A DNA stretch of 39,703 nucleotides from Bacteroidia bacterium (GTDB lineage Bacteria > Bacteroidota > Bacteroidia > B-17B0 > Aurantibacillaceae). The DNA lies in the NCBI GenBank assembly GCA_022842625.1, contig JALHPG010000011.1, positions 12,512 to 52,214 of the forward strand, written 5' to 3'. Below the pieces are notes generated by a model that saw only the letters and a program-made list of their open reading frames with translations, did no database searches and had not been told where the DNA came from. Positions 18,172 to 27,320 of this stretch are shown here, in pieces; the first letter of the stretch is position 1; each line of letters opens with the position of its first letter. Position numbers and translations under genes: made by a program.

Positions 18172-20034
18172 CTAAATCTTAACGTTAAAAACTTTTACCC
18201 ATAACCCAAATGACAAAACTCTAAAATATATTTGATCATACGGTTTTTTATTTTGGATTACCTGATCAAATTCTAATAATAAGTTATCGTTAATTATACC
18301 ACCTAATAATGGCAGGACTTCTTTTAATTCATTTCGAATAGATACATGATTTTCTCTTATCCAACTTTCATCAGGAGCTACAAAACCCATTTTTTTATGC
18401 CTATTTCTGATTTTTGCTGGCAATACATTTTGTAATGCTGTACGTAAAATACTTTTTGTTTCACCATCTTTTATTTTGAATTCATCGGGTAAACTTAAAA
18501 GAAAATCTGTTAGTTCAAAATCTAAAAAAGGCAAACGAGACTCTACAGAGTGAGCCATTGAATTCCTGTCTTCTGAATGAAGTTGATACGGTAGGCTTAT
18601 TTTTTTTATATAATTATTTGAAATGGACTTTATATCATTAAAAATATAGTTTTGTGAACGAGAAGGTTTACTTAGTACTTTTTCCAACTCTAACGTTTTG
18701 TTAAAAAACGAATACTTATTGTTCACACTTGTCTTATTGTATTTTACCTTATAAGTAATATGCTTAATGTAAAACAAACAAAAACTCAAAACAACCTTTA
18801 AAAAACCATGGTGATGTTTCCTTCTGTAGCCATTAAGTTCAACAAATAATTTTTTTAAACTGAGATTAGACATTAATGAGCTAAAAAAAATATTAAAATC
18901 AAGGTAACCAGCCATAAACTCATCGGCACCTTGACCATCCATAATAACAGTTAACTTTTGTTGAGCGGCTTCTTCAAACACTTTAAACTCAGAAAAATGA
19001 GAAGCGCTTAATATTGGCTGATCTTGATGAAAAATGATTTTTTCCAAAACCTTATCATTAAGAAGTAGATTCATGACAGGAAACACTTTAATGGCTTGAA
19101 ATTTTGTGTATTTAGAAACACAATCAATATATTCCTGTTCATCATAATTAATATCTTCAAAGCAGGCAGAAATTGTTTTTACCTTTTCGTTCAATTCTTT
19201 TATCAAACAAACTATTGAGGAACTATCCAGACCTCCAGATAATAAAGAGCCAACTGCCACATCAGATCTCATCCGAATTTTAACACTGTTTTCAAAAAAA
19301 CCATAAAATTTCTTTACAGCATCTTCGTAAGAAATATTTTTATTTATAGTTGTATTTTCTATGTCATAAAATTTTCTTGTCTCGTATTTATGTGTTTTTA
19401 AATCATAAATTAAATTATGCCCAGCTTCTAATTCCTTGACACCTTCAAAAAATGTATTTTCATTCGTATTTAATCTGGAATTAATCAGGTATTCATACGC
19501 TGAAGAATGTTCTAATTTTACTTTAAAATTATCAAATTGAATAAACTGTTTGATCTCTGAACCTATCAGAAAATTTTGATCTGTTATAGTATAATTAAAA
19601 GGTTTAATTCCATATCTATCCCTGCTGCAAAATAAAATTTTTTTTTTCTTATCGAACAAAACAAATGCCCACATACCATTAAAATGGTCCACACATTTAT
19701 CACCCCAATAGGCGTAACTTGCCATTAAAACTTCAGTGTCCGAATTAGATTTAAAACGAAAATTTGCTGACTCAAGCTCATTTCTTAGCTCAATATAATT
19801 ATAAATTTCTCCATTAAAAATTAAAACATTGTGAGAAGAATCAGTCATAGGTTGGTGACCAGCCATGCTTAAATCAATAATTGAAAGCCGTCTAAATCCA
19901 AAACCAAAATTTTCCCCATAATAAAAACCTTCATCATCGGGACCTCGATGAAAAATACTGTCATTCATCTTCTTCAGGATTTTACTAGAAACCGATGAAT
20001 TGTTTAAATTTATTATGACACTAATTCCACACAT
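18172..20034 (-). CDS. asnB: AsnB-type glutamine-dependent amidotransferase, copy 3
   Basis: This is the third AsnB homologue, 620 residues long. It has Cys2 in 'MCGISVI', 'RGPDDEG' at 30-36, 'FNGEIYNY' at 73-80, the PP-loop 'SGGLDSS' at 266-272 and 'DGQGADE' at 366-372, so glutaminase and ATP-dependent synthetase sites both appear functional. It is rich in Lys, Asn and Phe compared with copy 1 and is the most AT-rich of the three to the eye. It starts 9 bp after the carbamoyltransferase stop. In this setting it may amidate a uronic acid or supply ammonia to the following WbpG/PseA-like enzyme; both ideas are inference. Confidence 0.86.
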   Translation of the reverse strand: MCGISVIINLNNSSVSSKILKKMNDSIFHRGPDDEGFYYGENFGFGFRRLSIIDLSMAGHQPMTDSSHNVLIFNGEIYNYIELRNELESANFRFKSNSDTEVLMASYAYWGDKCVDHFNGMWAFVLFDKKKKILFCSRDRYGIKPFNYTITDQNFLIGSEIKQFIQFDNFKVKLEHSSAYEYLINSRLNTNENTFFEGVKELEAGHNLIYDLKTHKYETRKFYDIENTTINKNISYEDAVKKFYGFFENSVKIRMRSDVAVGSLLSGGLDSSSIVCLIKELNEKVKTISACFEDINYDEQEYIDCVSKYTKFQAIKVFPVMNLLLNDKVLEKIIFHQDQPILSASHFSEFKVFEEAAQQKLTVIMDGQGADEFMAGYLDFNIFFSSLMSNLSLKKLFVELNGYRRKHHHGFLKVVLSFCLFYIKHITYKVKYNKTSVNNKYSFFNKTLELEKVLSKPSRSQNYIFNDIKSISNNYIKKISLPYQLHSEDRNSMAHSVESRLPFLDFELTDFLLSLPDEFKIKDGETKSILRTALQNVLPAKIRNRHKKMGFVAPDESWIRENHVSIRNELKEVLPLLGGIINDNLLLEFDQVIQNKKPYDQIYFRVLSFGLWVKVFNVKI

Positions 20035-20043
20035 GTAGAAACT

Positions 20044-21741
20044 CTATTTTGCAACATAAAAATTACCTATTAATAACGCATCTATTCCTGAATCAAAAAA
20101 ACAACGAATGGCCTCTTTAGGATTATTTACAATAGATTCTCCCATAACGTTGAAGGATGAGTTTAACACAATACTTTCTCCGGTGATCTTACCAAACTCA
20201 TTTATCAATTCCCAATACCTTGGATTGGTTTCCTTTTGAACCATTTGTGGTCTTAACGTTCCGTCCACATGAACAACCGCAGGCACTTTGTCGCGTTTAT
20301 GATCCGTAACATCATAAGAGGTTATCATAAAAAATTCATCTTTACAATCTTTTAAATATTCATGTCTGCTTTCGTAAGTAAGCGATGGGCAAAATGGTCT
20401 AAAGCCTTCTCTGAATTTTACCCATGCATTGATCGCATCTTTATTTTCGGCTTTTAAGGGGCTCATTAAAATAGATCTGTTACCTAAAGCTCTCGGGCCG
20501 CTTTCCATACGTCCCTGAAACCAGGCAACAATTTTATTATCAGCTAAAAGTTCTGCTGCTTTTATGGAAGGATTTTCCAGATAGGTATATTTTATTTTTC
20601 TGATCTTAAGTGTTTCTTCAATTTCCTGATTACTGTATTCAGGTCCCAAATACAAGTGATTAAACTCGTAGCCTTTAAAATCATTATGTTTGTAATACTC
20701 TAAAAGTGCCGCGCCAACTGCCAGTCCAGAATCTCCAGGATTTGGATATACATGTTGTTCTTCAACAAGATCTTTTCTGTTGTTCCAAATTCTTTGGTTT
20801 AATTTTACATTTAGCATTACACCGCCCGCAAAAGCGATCTTTTTGATCCCGGTTTTTTTGATCCATCCAAAAACCAGGTTCATGACGTTTTCTTCGAGTT
20901 TACGCTGTGCTTCTGCGGCAATATCTTCTCTGCCATATTTTTTTATTAACGCTTCAACTTCCAGCGACTCATCAAAATGAAATTGCGTTGAACCACTTTC
21001 GCTCCAGTAATAAGATTCTCCGAGGTCAGATCTCTTCACCAAGTTGTCATCTTTAAACTCAGGAAAATACTTATCTAAAACTCCTTTGCATTTTGAAGGA
21101 TCACCATAGGGAGCCAAACCCATAGTTTTGCCTTCACCGTCGCCGTGGATCCAATGTAAACCTTCGGTTACAACACTGTATGCCCAGCCAATAGAAGCTT
21201 CTTTATAATAACTTTTTAGTAATTCGATTTTATTTCCTTCGCCCATCCAAATAGACGTGCACATTTCATCACCCGCACCATCAATAGTAAAGATCAAACA
21301 TTTATCATTTGTTTTTCTTGTAAAATAAGCGCTGGCCGCATGCGCCAAATGATGGTTGTTATTTATGAATTTATTTTTATTTTTTAATTTATAATTTGGA
21401 TAATAAATGGGCAGTTTTAATTTATTTGTACCCATGGCTTTTCCTAAGATCGATTTGCCGATTTGTTTTGCAATGTTTTCTGCTTTACCGGATGGATCTC
21501 CAAGATCAAAGATCACACTTAATTCTTTTGGCGTATTTTCCCAAGTTGAACTAATATAATCTACTTCGTTAATATCTTTTATTCCCAGTAGACCCAAACA
21601 ATATTCTATTGATTTAATGGGAGAATTACCTGAATGTTTTACTCTTGAAAATCGTTCTTCCTGAACATCTGCTATTACTTTTCCATCTTTTACAATTGCT
21701 GCCGATGAATCATGGCCTTTGTGTACCCCTAATACTATCAT
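20044..21741 (-). CDS. NodU/TobZ-type O-carbamoyltransferase
   Basis: The 565-residue protein begins with 'GVHKGHDSSAA' at 5-15 and has the metal-binding 'HHLAHAASA' at 130-138, 'DGAGDEM' at 154-160 and 'GEGKTMGLAPYG' at 202-213 of the Kae1-like domain. It continues with 'AFAGGVMLNVKLN' at 302-314, 'PGDSGLAVGAAL' at 334-345 and the YrdC-like C-terminal mark 'GRMESGPRALGNRSIL' at 409-424. In TobZ and NodU these two domains make carbamoyl-adenylate from carbamoyl phosphate and ATP, then move the carbamoyl group to a sugar hydroxyl. The length matches the family. It lies between a divergent glycosyltransferase and AsnB copy 3, so carbamoylation of a repeat-unit sugar is the likely role. Confidence 0.92.
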   Translation of the reverse strand: MIVLGVHKGHDSSAAIVKDGKVIADVQEERFSRVKHSGNSPIKSIEYCLGLLGIKDINEVDYISSTWENTPKELSVIFDLGDPSGKAENIAKQIGKSILGKAMGTNKLKLPIYYPNYKLKNKNKFINNNHHLAHAASAYFTRKTNDKCLIFTIDGAGDEMCTSIWMGEGNKIELLKSYYKEASIGWAYSVVTEGLHWIHGDGEGKTMGLAPYGDPSKCKGVLDKYFPEFKDDNLVKRSDLGESYYWSESGSTQFHFDESLEVEALIKKYGREDIAAEAQRKLEENVMNLVFGWIKKTGIKKIAFAGGVMLNVKLNQRIWNNRKDLVEEQHVYPNPGDSGLAVGAALLEYYKHNDFKGYEFNHLYLGPEYSNQEIEETLKIRKIKYTYLENPSIKAAELLADNKIVAWFQGRMESGPRALGNRSILMSPLKAENKDAINAWVKFREGFRPFCPSLTYESRHEYLKDCKDEFFMITSYDVTDHKRDKVPAVVHVDGTLRPQMVQKETNPRYWELINEFGKITGESIVLNSSFNVMGESIVNNPKEAIRCFFDSGIDALLIGNFYVAK

Positions 21742-21777
21742 TTTTGTATTTATTTTTTTAATTTATCCAATTTAAAA

Positions 21778-22896
21778 TCATTCAACAATACTCAATATTT
21801 CCTTTAATCTAGCCTTACTTGAGAAATTATTCAAAGCAATATTCATGTTTTTTTTAGACCTTTCCTTCTCCTCAAGATAATTGAGTAATATTTCATTTAA
21901 AGTATTTCCTAAGTTTTCAAAATTCGTTTTATGGTAATAAAATTCATAATCATCCCAAAAAGAATATGGCAACCAATCTGCAACAATCATGATGCTTCCT
22001 GTTGCAAGATATTCAATTAAAGAACCAGAGGCCTGATCAGAAACTTGCATATTTATCACGATGTCGGAGTTTTTTCTAATCTCCGCAATTTCAAATTCAG
22101 AAAGTTTTCTTTCGTAAAAAACTGCATCTATATTTAAATTAGAAACTACTTTTTTAATTTCTTCAACGTATTTTTTTTCTCCAGCATAAGTTAATGGAAT
22201 TATCAATTTTATTTTAGTGTCCGCTTTTTGAATGACAAAATTAATAAGCTCAATTATTTTAATATGTTGCTGGCCAGATGCACCATTATAACCTATGGTT
22301 ATTTTTATAGAATCCTTATCGGTTAATTGAATTTTATGAGAATTAGCAATCAAACAATCAATGATATTTAATCCAAAATGATTTATAGTAAATTTTGAAA
22401 AATAATCGTTATAATATCTCGTTAAATCATTGGCCATACCTTCGTTGGTGAAAACTATTTTACTACACGCATTTAATAATAATTTATTATTCCTTAGTTC
22501 GCATTTAGTGGCTCTGTAAAAATCTGAGCCTGCATAGATTAGAATTATTTTTTTAGTTTTTTGTAAAAGAATTTTAACACAATTATTTAAAAAGTTATTG
22601 TGATATAAAATAATTATAGCCTGATAACTTTCTATTTTTTTTAAATTTTGTTTGAAATAATAAGGAAACAATATTCGATTTCGGATAATTTTAATTATCC
22701 TCAAATCACTTTTAATTTTAATTTTTTTAGAAATCTCTGGCTGATTTTTTTGTCTATAAATAAAGTAATAATCATCATTGTAATCAAGCAGATCTGTATC
22801 ATAACCATTTTCATCATAAACCTCCAATAGTTTATTTGAGAATGGCCACATTCCCTTATAATTAGTCATAAGTAATATTTTTTTACTCTTGCTCAA
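21778..22896 (-). CDS. Divergent GT-B glycosyltransferase
   Basis: The 372-residue protein is rich in Lys, Asn and Ile and has no signal peptide. It looks like a two-domain GT-B enzyme: 'AGSDFYRAT' at 122-130 in the first domain, then 'GYNGASGQQH' at 202-211, 'PLTYAGEKKYV' at 234-244 and 'SDQASGSLIEYLATG' at 286-300 in the second. The last two segments resemble both GT4 donor sites and the GT56 (WecF, Fuc4NAc transferase) pattern 'PL-Y----YI', so the exact CAZy family is unclear. It overlaps the flippase gene by 4 bp and is followed 36 bp later by the carbamoyltransferase gene. It probably transfers a modified amino sugar made by the upstream genes. Confidence 0.7.
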   Translation of the reverse strand: MSKSKKILLMTNYKGMWPFSNKLLEVYDENGYDTDLLDYNDDYYFIYRQKNQPEISKKIKIKSDLRIIKIIRNRILFPYYFKQNLKKIESYQAIIILYHNNFLNNCVKILLQKTKKIILIYAGSDFYRATKCELRNNKLLLNACSKIVFTNEGMANDLTRYYNDYFSKFTINHFGLNIIDCLIANSHKIQLTDKDSIKITIGYNGASGQQHIKIIELINFVIQKADTKIKLIIPLTYAGEKKYVEEIKKVVSNLNIDAVFYERKLSEFEIAEIRKNSDIVINMQVSDQASGSLIEYLATGSIMIVADWLPYSFWDDYEFYYHKTNFENLGNTLNEILLNYLEEKERSKKNMNIALNNFSSKARLKEILSIVE

Positions 22897-24194
22897 TTTA
22901 TATGATGAGGGTCCACCCTTTTTATAATATAATCAATCCATTTAATAACAATAATAATGAAGAAAATATTCGACAGAGAATATATGATCATTGACGCCTC
23001 AATACTTTTACCTAAACTACCAAAAATATAAAACAAGAAAGTAGGGACAAAAGCAGTTAATAATGTAAAGAAAAAAAACTGTTTTTGTTTTTTTAAGATC
23101 AATGGAATAAATCCTAAAGGAGAAGTTACAAAACTTAACAAAAGCCAAAAAATCAATATTTTAGAAAACCTTCCTGCCTCTTCCCATTTCTGGCCAAAAA
23201 CAAAGGAAAATACATTTTCACCATAAACGAAAATAAATAAAGCAAAAGGCAATCCAAGGAATAAAAGAAACAAAAAAGTTTTTTTTGAAATTTCGTAAAT
23301 ATCATTTGTCTTATTATAAATTTCACTTGCTTTTTGAAAAAAAACTTGGCTAACCGAATTTCCGATAATTTGCAACGGTCTAAGTAAAATATTTTTTGTA
23401 AACGAAAAAGATCCTAAGGATGTTGCTCCGAAGAAAAAAGAAATAATCCAAATCAATCCGCTTTCCCTAAACCCATCTATAAAACCTTGCGGCATATTAT
23501 ATAACGGAAAATCTTTATGCTCCTTTGCAGACTTAATCATTAATTCCCACGAAAAAAAAGAAAATAACAATTTGTCATTTCTCACCGTTTGAGTCAAAAG
23601 TAAAACAAAACTCACTCCTTGTCCGATTAGCAAACTCATAATTAGACCCTTTCCTTTGAATCCCAAATAGCCAAAATATATGGTAGCTGATGTGGTGATT
23701 ATTGTCATAATAATTTTATTCGACGCTAGCAGCTTATATCTACCTTTCCGATTATTCCAAACATTTAGCGTTTGATATAATCCATGAAAAAAAATAGTTA
23801 AGGGGGCTAAAAAAAGCCAAAATTCAAGATTCTCATTTCCAACCCATTTTATTATAGAATTGTTTAAAAACAAGAAAATAAGGATTGAAATAAGGGAAAT
23901 TACTATGGTTATTAGAATTGCAAACGCACCTGTGTTTATTGCATCCTTATCCTCTTTATCTATCATTAATGCTGAGTCATACATTCCAGTTGCAATAATG
24001 GTTAACATAACAGTAATGGACGAGTAGCCTGCAACTAAAGCATAATCTGATGGTTCATAAATACGAGAAACCACAGGAGAGAATAACATTGGAATCAATT
24101 GAGAAATAAAAGTACCTGACATTAATGTAAGAACACTTTTTGTAAATTCAGTGTTTTTAAATTTATCTAACAAATGAGCTATTAACCTTTTCAA
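22893..24194 (-). CDS. Wzx-type oligosaccharide flippase
   Basis: The 433-residue protein has about a dozen hydrophobic helices spread over its whole length, starting with 'LTLMSGTFISQLIPML' at about 22-37. This is the usual entrance of the polysaccharide_synt/Wzx branch of the MOP superfamily. The 'EPSDYA' loop after the first helices is also typical. The protein should move the finished undecaprenyl-linked repeat unit to the periplasmic face. Overlaps of 4 bp with both the nucleotidyltransferase gene upstream and the glycosyltransferase gene downstream suggest coupled translation. It is the only flippase seen, so this operon appears to serve one glycan. Confidence 0.9.
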   Translation of the reverse strand: MKRLIAHLLDKFKNTEFTKSVLTLMSGTFISQLIPMLFSPVVSRIYEPSDYALVAGYSSITVMLTIIATGMYDSALMIDKEDKDAINTGAFAILITIVISLISILIFLFLNNSIIKWVGNENLEFWLFLAPLTIFFHGLYQTLNVWNNRKGRYKLLASNKIIMTIITTSATIYFGYLGFKGKGLIMSLLIGQGVSFVLLLTQTVRNDKLLFSFFSWELMIKSAKEHKDFPLYNMPQGFIDGFRESGLIWIISFFFGATSLGSFSFTKNILLRPLQIIGNSVSQVFFQKASEIYNKTNDIYEISKKTFLFLLFLGLPFALFIFVYGENVFSFVFGQKWEEAGRFSKILIFWLLLSFVTSPLGFIPLILKKQKQFFFFTLLTAFVPTFLFYIFGSLGKSIEASMIIYSLSNIFFIIIVIKWIDYIIKRVDPHHIN

Positions 24195-25249
24195 AATTGA
24201 TTGTTGGTCATGTAATACTTTTTAATTTCCTCCCAACTTCCAATATCTTTCCAAGATTTTTCACTAACAGGAAAAACTCCAATTTTGCCATTTCGATTTT
24301 TCACATTCGCAATTAAATCAGTAATGTGGAAAAATTTATCGTTGGGAATTTCGTTAAGCAAATTCGGCTCAAGAATGTACATACCACTGTTTATTTTAAA
24401 TGTAAACTCAGGCTTTTCCTTAATCTCGATTAATTGACCGTTGTCACCGGTTTCAACTGTTCCGTAAGGAACAGAATAGTGCTTTAACGCTGCAATAATT
24501 GTAATCTCATTTTTGTTAACCTGATGATATTCCAAAATCTCAGAATAATCTTGTTCTATTAAAATATCACAATTATTTACAAAAAAAGTTTGATCAATTT
24601 TTCCCTTTAATAAAGAAAGACTACCTGCAGTTCCCATTGGCTTGTCTTCCTTAAAATATTCAATTTTGAAAGGTAAGTTTTGATTTTTGATATAAAACTC
24701 AATAAGTTCTGCTTTGTAGTTTACAGAAATGAAATAACTATTGCAGCCATAAGCAGCAAATCGATCGAAAATTTCTTCGAGCATTGATTTATCACCTATG
24801 GGAATTAGAGGCTTCGGTAAAACATTAGTTAAAGGCTTTAATCGGGTCCCGAAGCCCCCAGCCATAATTACGATTGGTAGATTAAATTTTCCTGCAGCGT
24901 GCACTTTTCTATCTTGAAAAACATCCTCCCAAAAATATATCTCAACAATTTCCATTTTTTGATTAACAACTGGGCAAAACTCCATTCGATACTCTAACAT
25001 CATATGTTTAATTGCATCAAACGAATCGCTGGGTTCTCCAACTCGAATGTTTTTCCTCAAAATTTTATGTATAGCTGTGTCTAGCGCCTCGTTTTTAATA
25101 ATTGCTCTTTGAACATCTCCTGCACTCAACAAACCAATAAACTTATTTTCATCTACAACAATTAGTAATTTCTTATCCAATACATCCATTTGCTTCAATG
25201 CTTCAAGCAAATTTTTTTTATGGCTTATATCTCTATTCCGGTAATTCAT
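24191..25249 (-). CDS. CBS-domain sugar-1-phosphate nucleotidyltransferase (PtmE-like)
   Basis: The protein begins with a CBS pair (about 1-115; 'GLLSAGDVQRAI' at 39-50 is the first CBS end) and continues with an NTP-transferase domain. That domain has the signature 'GGFGTRLKPLT' at 131-141 and 'PKPLIPIG' at 145-152, followed by 'NCDI' and 'GTAGSL' segments. The CBS plus nucleotidyltransferase layout is that of Campylobacter PtmE, which makes GDP-glucosamine for legionaminic acid, and of HddC-like heptose enzymes. It therefore probably activates a hexosamine or related sugar-1-phosphate; the base (GDP, UDP or CDP) is not certain. The CBS pair may let nucleotides regulate it. It overlaps the flippase gene by 4 bp and follows the formyltransferase gene by 20 bp. 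Confidence 0.83.
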   Translation of the reverse strand: MNYRNRDISHKKNLLEALKQMDVLDKKLLIVVDENKFIGLLSAGDVQRAIIKNEALDTAIHKILRKNIRVGEPSDSFDAIKHMMLEYRMEFCPVVNQKMEIVEIYFWEDVFQDRKVHAAGKFNLPIVIMAGGFGTRLKPLTNVLPKPLIPIGDKSMLEEIFDRFAAYGCNSYFISVNYKAELIEFYIKNQNLPFKIEYFKEDKPMGTAGSLSLLKGKIDQTFFVNNCDILIEQDYSEILEYHQVNKNEITIIAALKHYSVPYGTVETGDNGQLIEIKEKPEFTFKINSGMYILEPNLLNEIPNDKFFHITDLIANVKNRNGKIGVFPVSEKSWKDIGSWEEIKKYYMTNNQF

Positions 25250-25269
25250 GTGTTTTCGTAGTTAAATTT

Positions 25270-26169
25270 TCATTTACCTTCCAATACATCTCCTATCGAT
25301 AACTTTGCATCCGTATTAATTTCATAAATTTCAATGGTAGAATCTAATGTCTTCACAATGTATCCACTTTTAGTTTTTGAAAGTATTTGTCCATTTGTGC
25401 CCTTATAGTTAGGTGCATCCAAAATCATTTTAGATTTATTAAAGGTTATTTTTTGCTTATTCTTGAAGGCTGTGGCCATTGGGCCGGGATTAGAAACCGC
25501 ACGTACAAAGTTAAAGATATCTCGCGACGTTTGATTCCAATTAATTATTTCATCTCCTACCGTTCTTCCACCGCAATAAAAACCTACAGGATGAATTTCG
25601 CTTTGTTTCCTCCTTGAATAATTATTATCACGAATTGATTTTAGAGTTTCAAATAAAACTTTTGCACATTCAGTGTGAGCCAGTGCTAGTATTGTTCCAT
25701 AATCGTCGTTGTCTGTTATTGGAAATTTTTTTTGTTGAATAATATCGCCTGTATCAATGCCTTCATCTACAAAATGAACGGTAATTCCAAATTCTTTTTC
25801 ATCGTTGATTAATACCCAGTTTAAAACATTTCTTCCGCGGTAAAATGGCAAACTTCCAGCATGGCAATTAATCACACCGAGCTTTGGCACCAACAAAATT
25901 TCCTTTTTAAAAATTTGATTGAAACTCATTGAAACAAATAAATCACAATCATATTCTTTTGCTCTTGAAATGAAATCGGAAGAGTTAATATTAACCGGGA
26001 ACAAATAATCAATACCATTTGATTCAGCGAAATTTCTTAGCACCTCATCTTTAGTGTCTTTTCGAGGCGCTATAAATTTTACATTTATGTTTGGATCTTT
26101 TATTATCAGTTCAAAAGCTTTATGTGACCATGGACCGTCTGCAAAATAACCAATACTGAGTGTTTTCAT
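25270..26169 (-). CDS. Sugar N-formyltransferase (Fmt-like)
   Basis: The 299-residue protein belongs to the N10-formyltetrahydrofolate-dependent formyltransferases. It has the triad Asn101, His103 (in 'VINCHAGSLP') and Asp139 (in 'DEGIDTGDI', 135-143). The Asn-to-Asp spacing of 38 residues equals that of the housekeeping Fmt in this same window. A short C-terminal domain follows. It is placed 2 bp after a sugar aminotransferase gene, so its substrate is most likely the 4-amino group of a nucleotide-linked amino sugar, as in VioF, WlaRD or WbkC. It is not a second methionyl-tRNA formyltransferase, because the context and the weak similarity outside the core argue against that. N-formylation of a 4-amino sugar is the best reading. 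Confidence 0.87.
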   Translation of the reverse strand: MKTLSIGYFADGPWSHKAFELIIKDPNINVKFIAPRKDTKDEVLRNFAESNGIDYLFPVNINSSDFISRAKEYDCDLFVSMSFNQIFKKEILLVPKLGVINCHAGSLPFYRGRNVLNWVLINDEKEFGITVHFVDEGIDTGDIIQQKKFPITDNDDYGTILALAHTECAKVLFETLKSIRDNNYSRRKQSEIHPVGFYCGGRTVGDEIINWNQTSRDIFNFVRAVSNPGPMATAFKNKQKITFNKSKMILDAPNYKGTNGQILSKTKSGYIVKTLDSTIEIYEINTDAKLSIGDVLEGK

Positions 26170-26171
26170 AA

Positions 26172-27320
26172 TTATATTTTTACGCTGCTAGGAATATTTA
26201 CCAATCTACTTTCTATTAACTTACTGTTTTGCAACCCGTCGGTTTGACAATCGGAGAACATAGATAATTTATTCATCAAAGTCCAGGCTGGTCTTGTCAT
26301 CACACCATTTTCATTCGTTACCTTAAGAAAACTATCTCGTTCTTCATTGTTTTTTAATAGAATACAATTTAACCAATAGTTTGCTTTTGCATTTTCAGGT
26401 TCAGTTACAAAACTTATATTGATACTTTTGAAAAAAAGTTGGTAGCTCAATGCAAGTTCCCTTTTTTTAGCCACAAAGTTTTGAAGTTGCTCAATCTGGG
26501 CGCAAGCCATCGCCGCGTTTAAATTTGGCATGCGATAATTATAGCCAATCTGGTCATGCTTAAATTCCCATGCATGTGGGATTTTCGCTTGTGTTGTTAA
26601 ATGTTTTGCATGTTTTGCAATACTTTCGTTGTTGGTTACCAAAGCGCCGCCACCACCGCAGGTAATAGTTTTATTACCATTAAAGCTAAACGTACCCATC
26701 AAGCCAAAACTACCTGTATGCTTACCTTTGTAGTAACTTCCAATTGATTCCGCAGCATCTTCAATTAACGCTATATTCCATTCATCACAAATATCAACTA
26801 ACTCATCTATCCTGCAAGGAAAACCAAAAGTATGCATCGGAACACACGCTTTTATACGTTTACCCGAAAGCTTATTATAACAAAACCCATCATTTCTTTT
26901 TTCGGCAAACTCCGCCAAAAAAAGTTTCAACTTTTGCGGAGACATCCCCATTGTATCACCATCAACATCTATAAAAATAGGTTTTGCACCAATGTACGAA
27001 ATGGCATTAGCGGTGGCAATAAAAGTTAGAGCTTGAGTTAAAACTTCATCCTCTTGTTTTACATCTGCTAAAATTAATGAAATGTGAAGTGCTGCTGTGC
27101 CGTTAACAATGGCGATGGCATATTTGGTTCCTGCAACTTCTGCTATCATTTTTTCGAAACGATTAACGTATTCTCCAACTGATGAGACAAAAGTAGAGTC
27201 AATCGCATCTAACACATATTTTCTTTCATTGCCTATAAACAATGGTTCGTGAAGAGAAATAAATTCTTTTTTCGAAAACCTCTCTTTAATAAAATTAATT
27301 ACCGGGCTAAAATCGCTCAT
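26172..27320 (-). CDS. LegC-family PLP-dependent sugar aminotransferase (DegT/DnrJ/EryC1/StrS)
   Basis: The 382-residue protein has the fold-type I sugar aminotransferase marks 'NGTAALH' at 73-79, 'TFIATANAI' at 99-107, 'HTFGFPCRID' at 163-172, 'EDAAES' at 187-192 and the Schiff-base Lys217 in 'FSFNGNKTIT'. The opening 'EPLFIGNERKYV' and 'SSVGEYVNRFE' are typical of LegC, which aminates C4 of a UDP-4-keto-6-deoxy-HexNAc. Its start directly follows the SDR stop and it lies 2 bp ahead of the formyltransferase gene, so the pair should make a 4-formamido sugar. The 4-keto substrate must come from a dehydratase that I do not see in this window. Confidence 0.88.
   Translation of the reverse strand: MSDFSPVINFIKERFSKKEFISLHEPLFIGNERKYVLDAIDSTFVSSVGEYVNRFEKMIAEVAGTKYAIAIVNGTAALHISLILADVKQEDEVLTQALTFIATANAISYIGAKPIFIDVDGDTMGMSPQKLKLFLAEFAEKRNDGFCYNKLSGKRIKACVPMHTFGFPCRIDELVDICDEWNIALIEDAAESIGSYYKGKHTGSFGLMGTFSFNGNKTITCGGGGALVTNNESIAKHAKHLTTQAKIPHAWEFKHDQIGYNYRMPNLNAAMACAQIEQLQNFVAKKRELALSYQLFFKSINISFVTEPENAKANYWLNCILLKNNEERDSFLKVTNENGVMTRPAWTLMNKLSMFSDCQTDGLQNSKLIESRLVNIPSSVKI

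Noticed and set aside
25270..26169. A second methionyl-tRNA formyltransferase
   Set aside because: A full Fmt is present at 38298-39260, and this copy sits 2 bp after a sugar aminotransferase gene, so a sugar substrate is far more likely.
24191..27320. Complete legionaminic or pseudaminic acid pathway
   Set aside because: No NeuB-type synthase, CMP transferase or dehydratase is present; only partial similarity to the pathway is seen.
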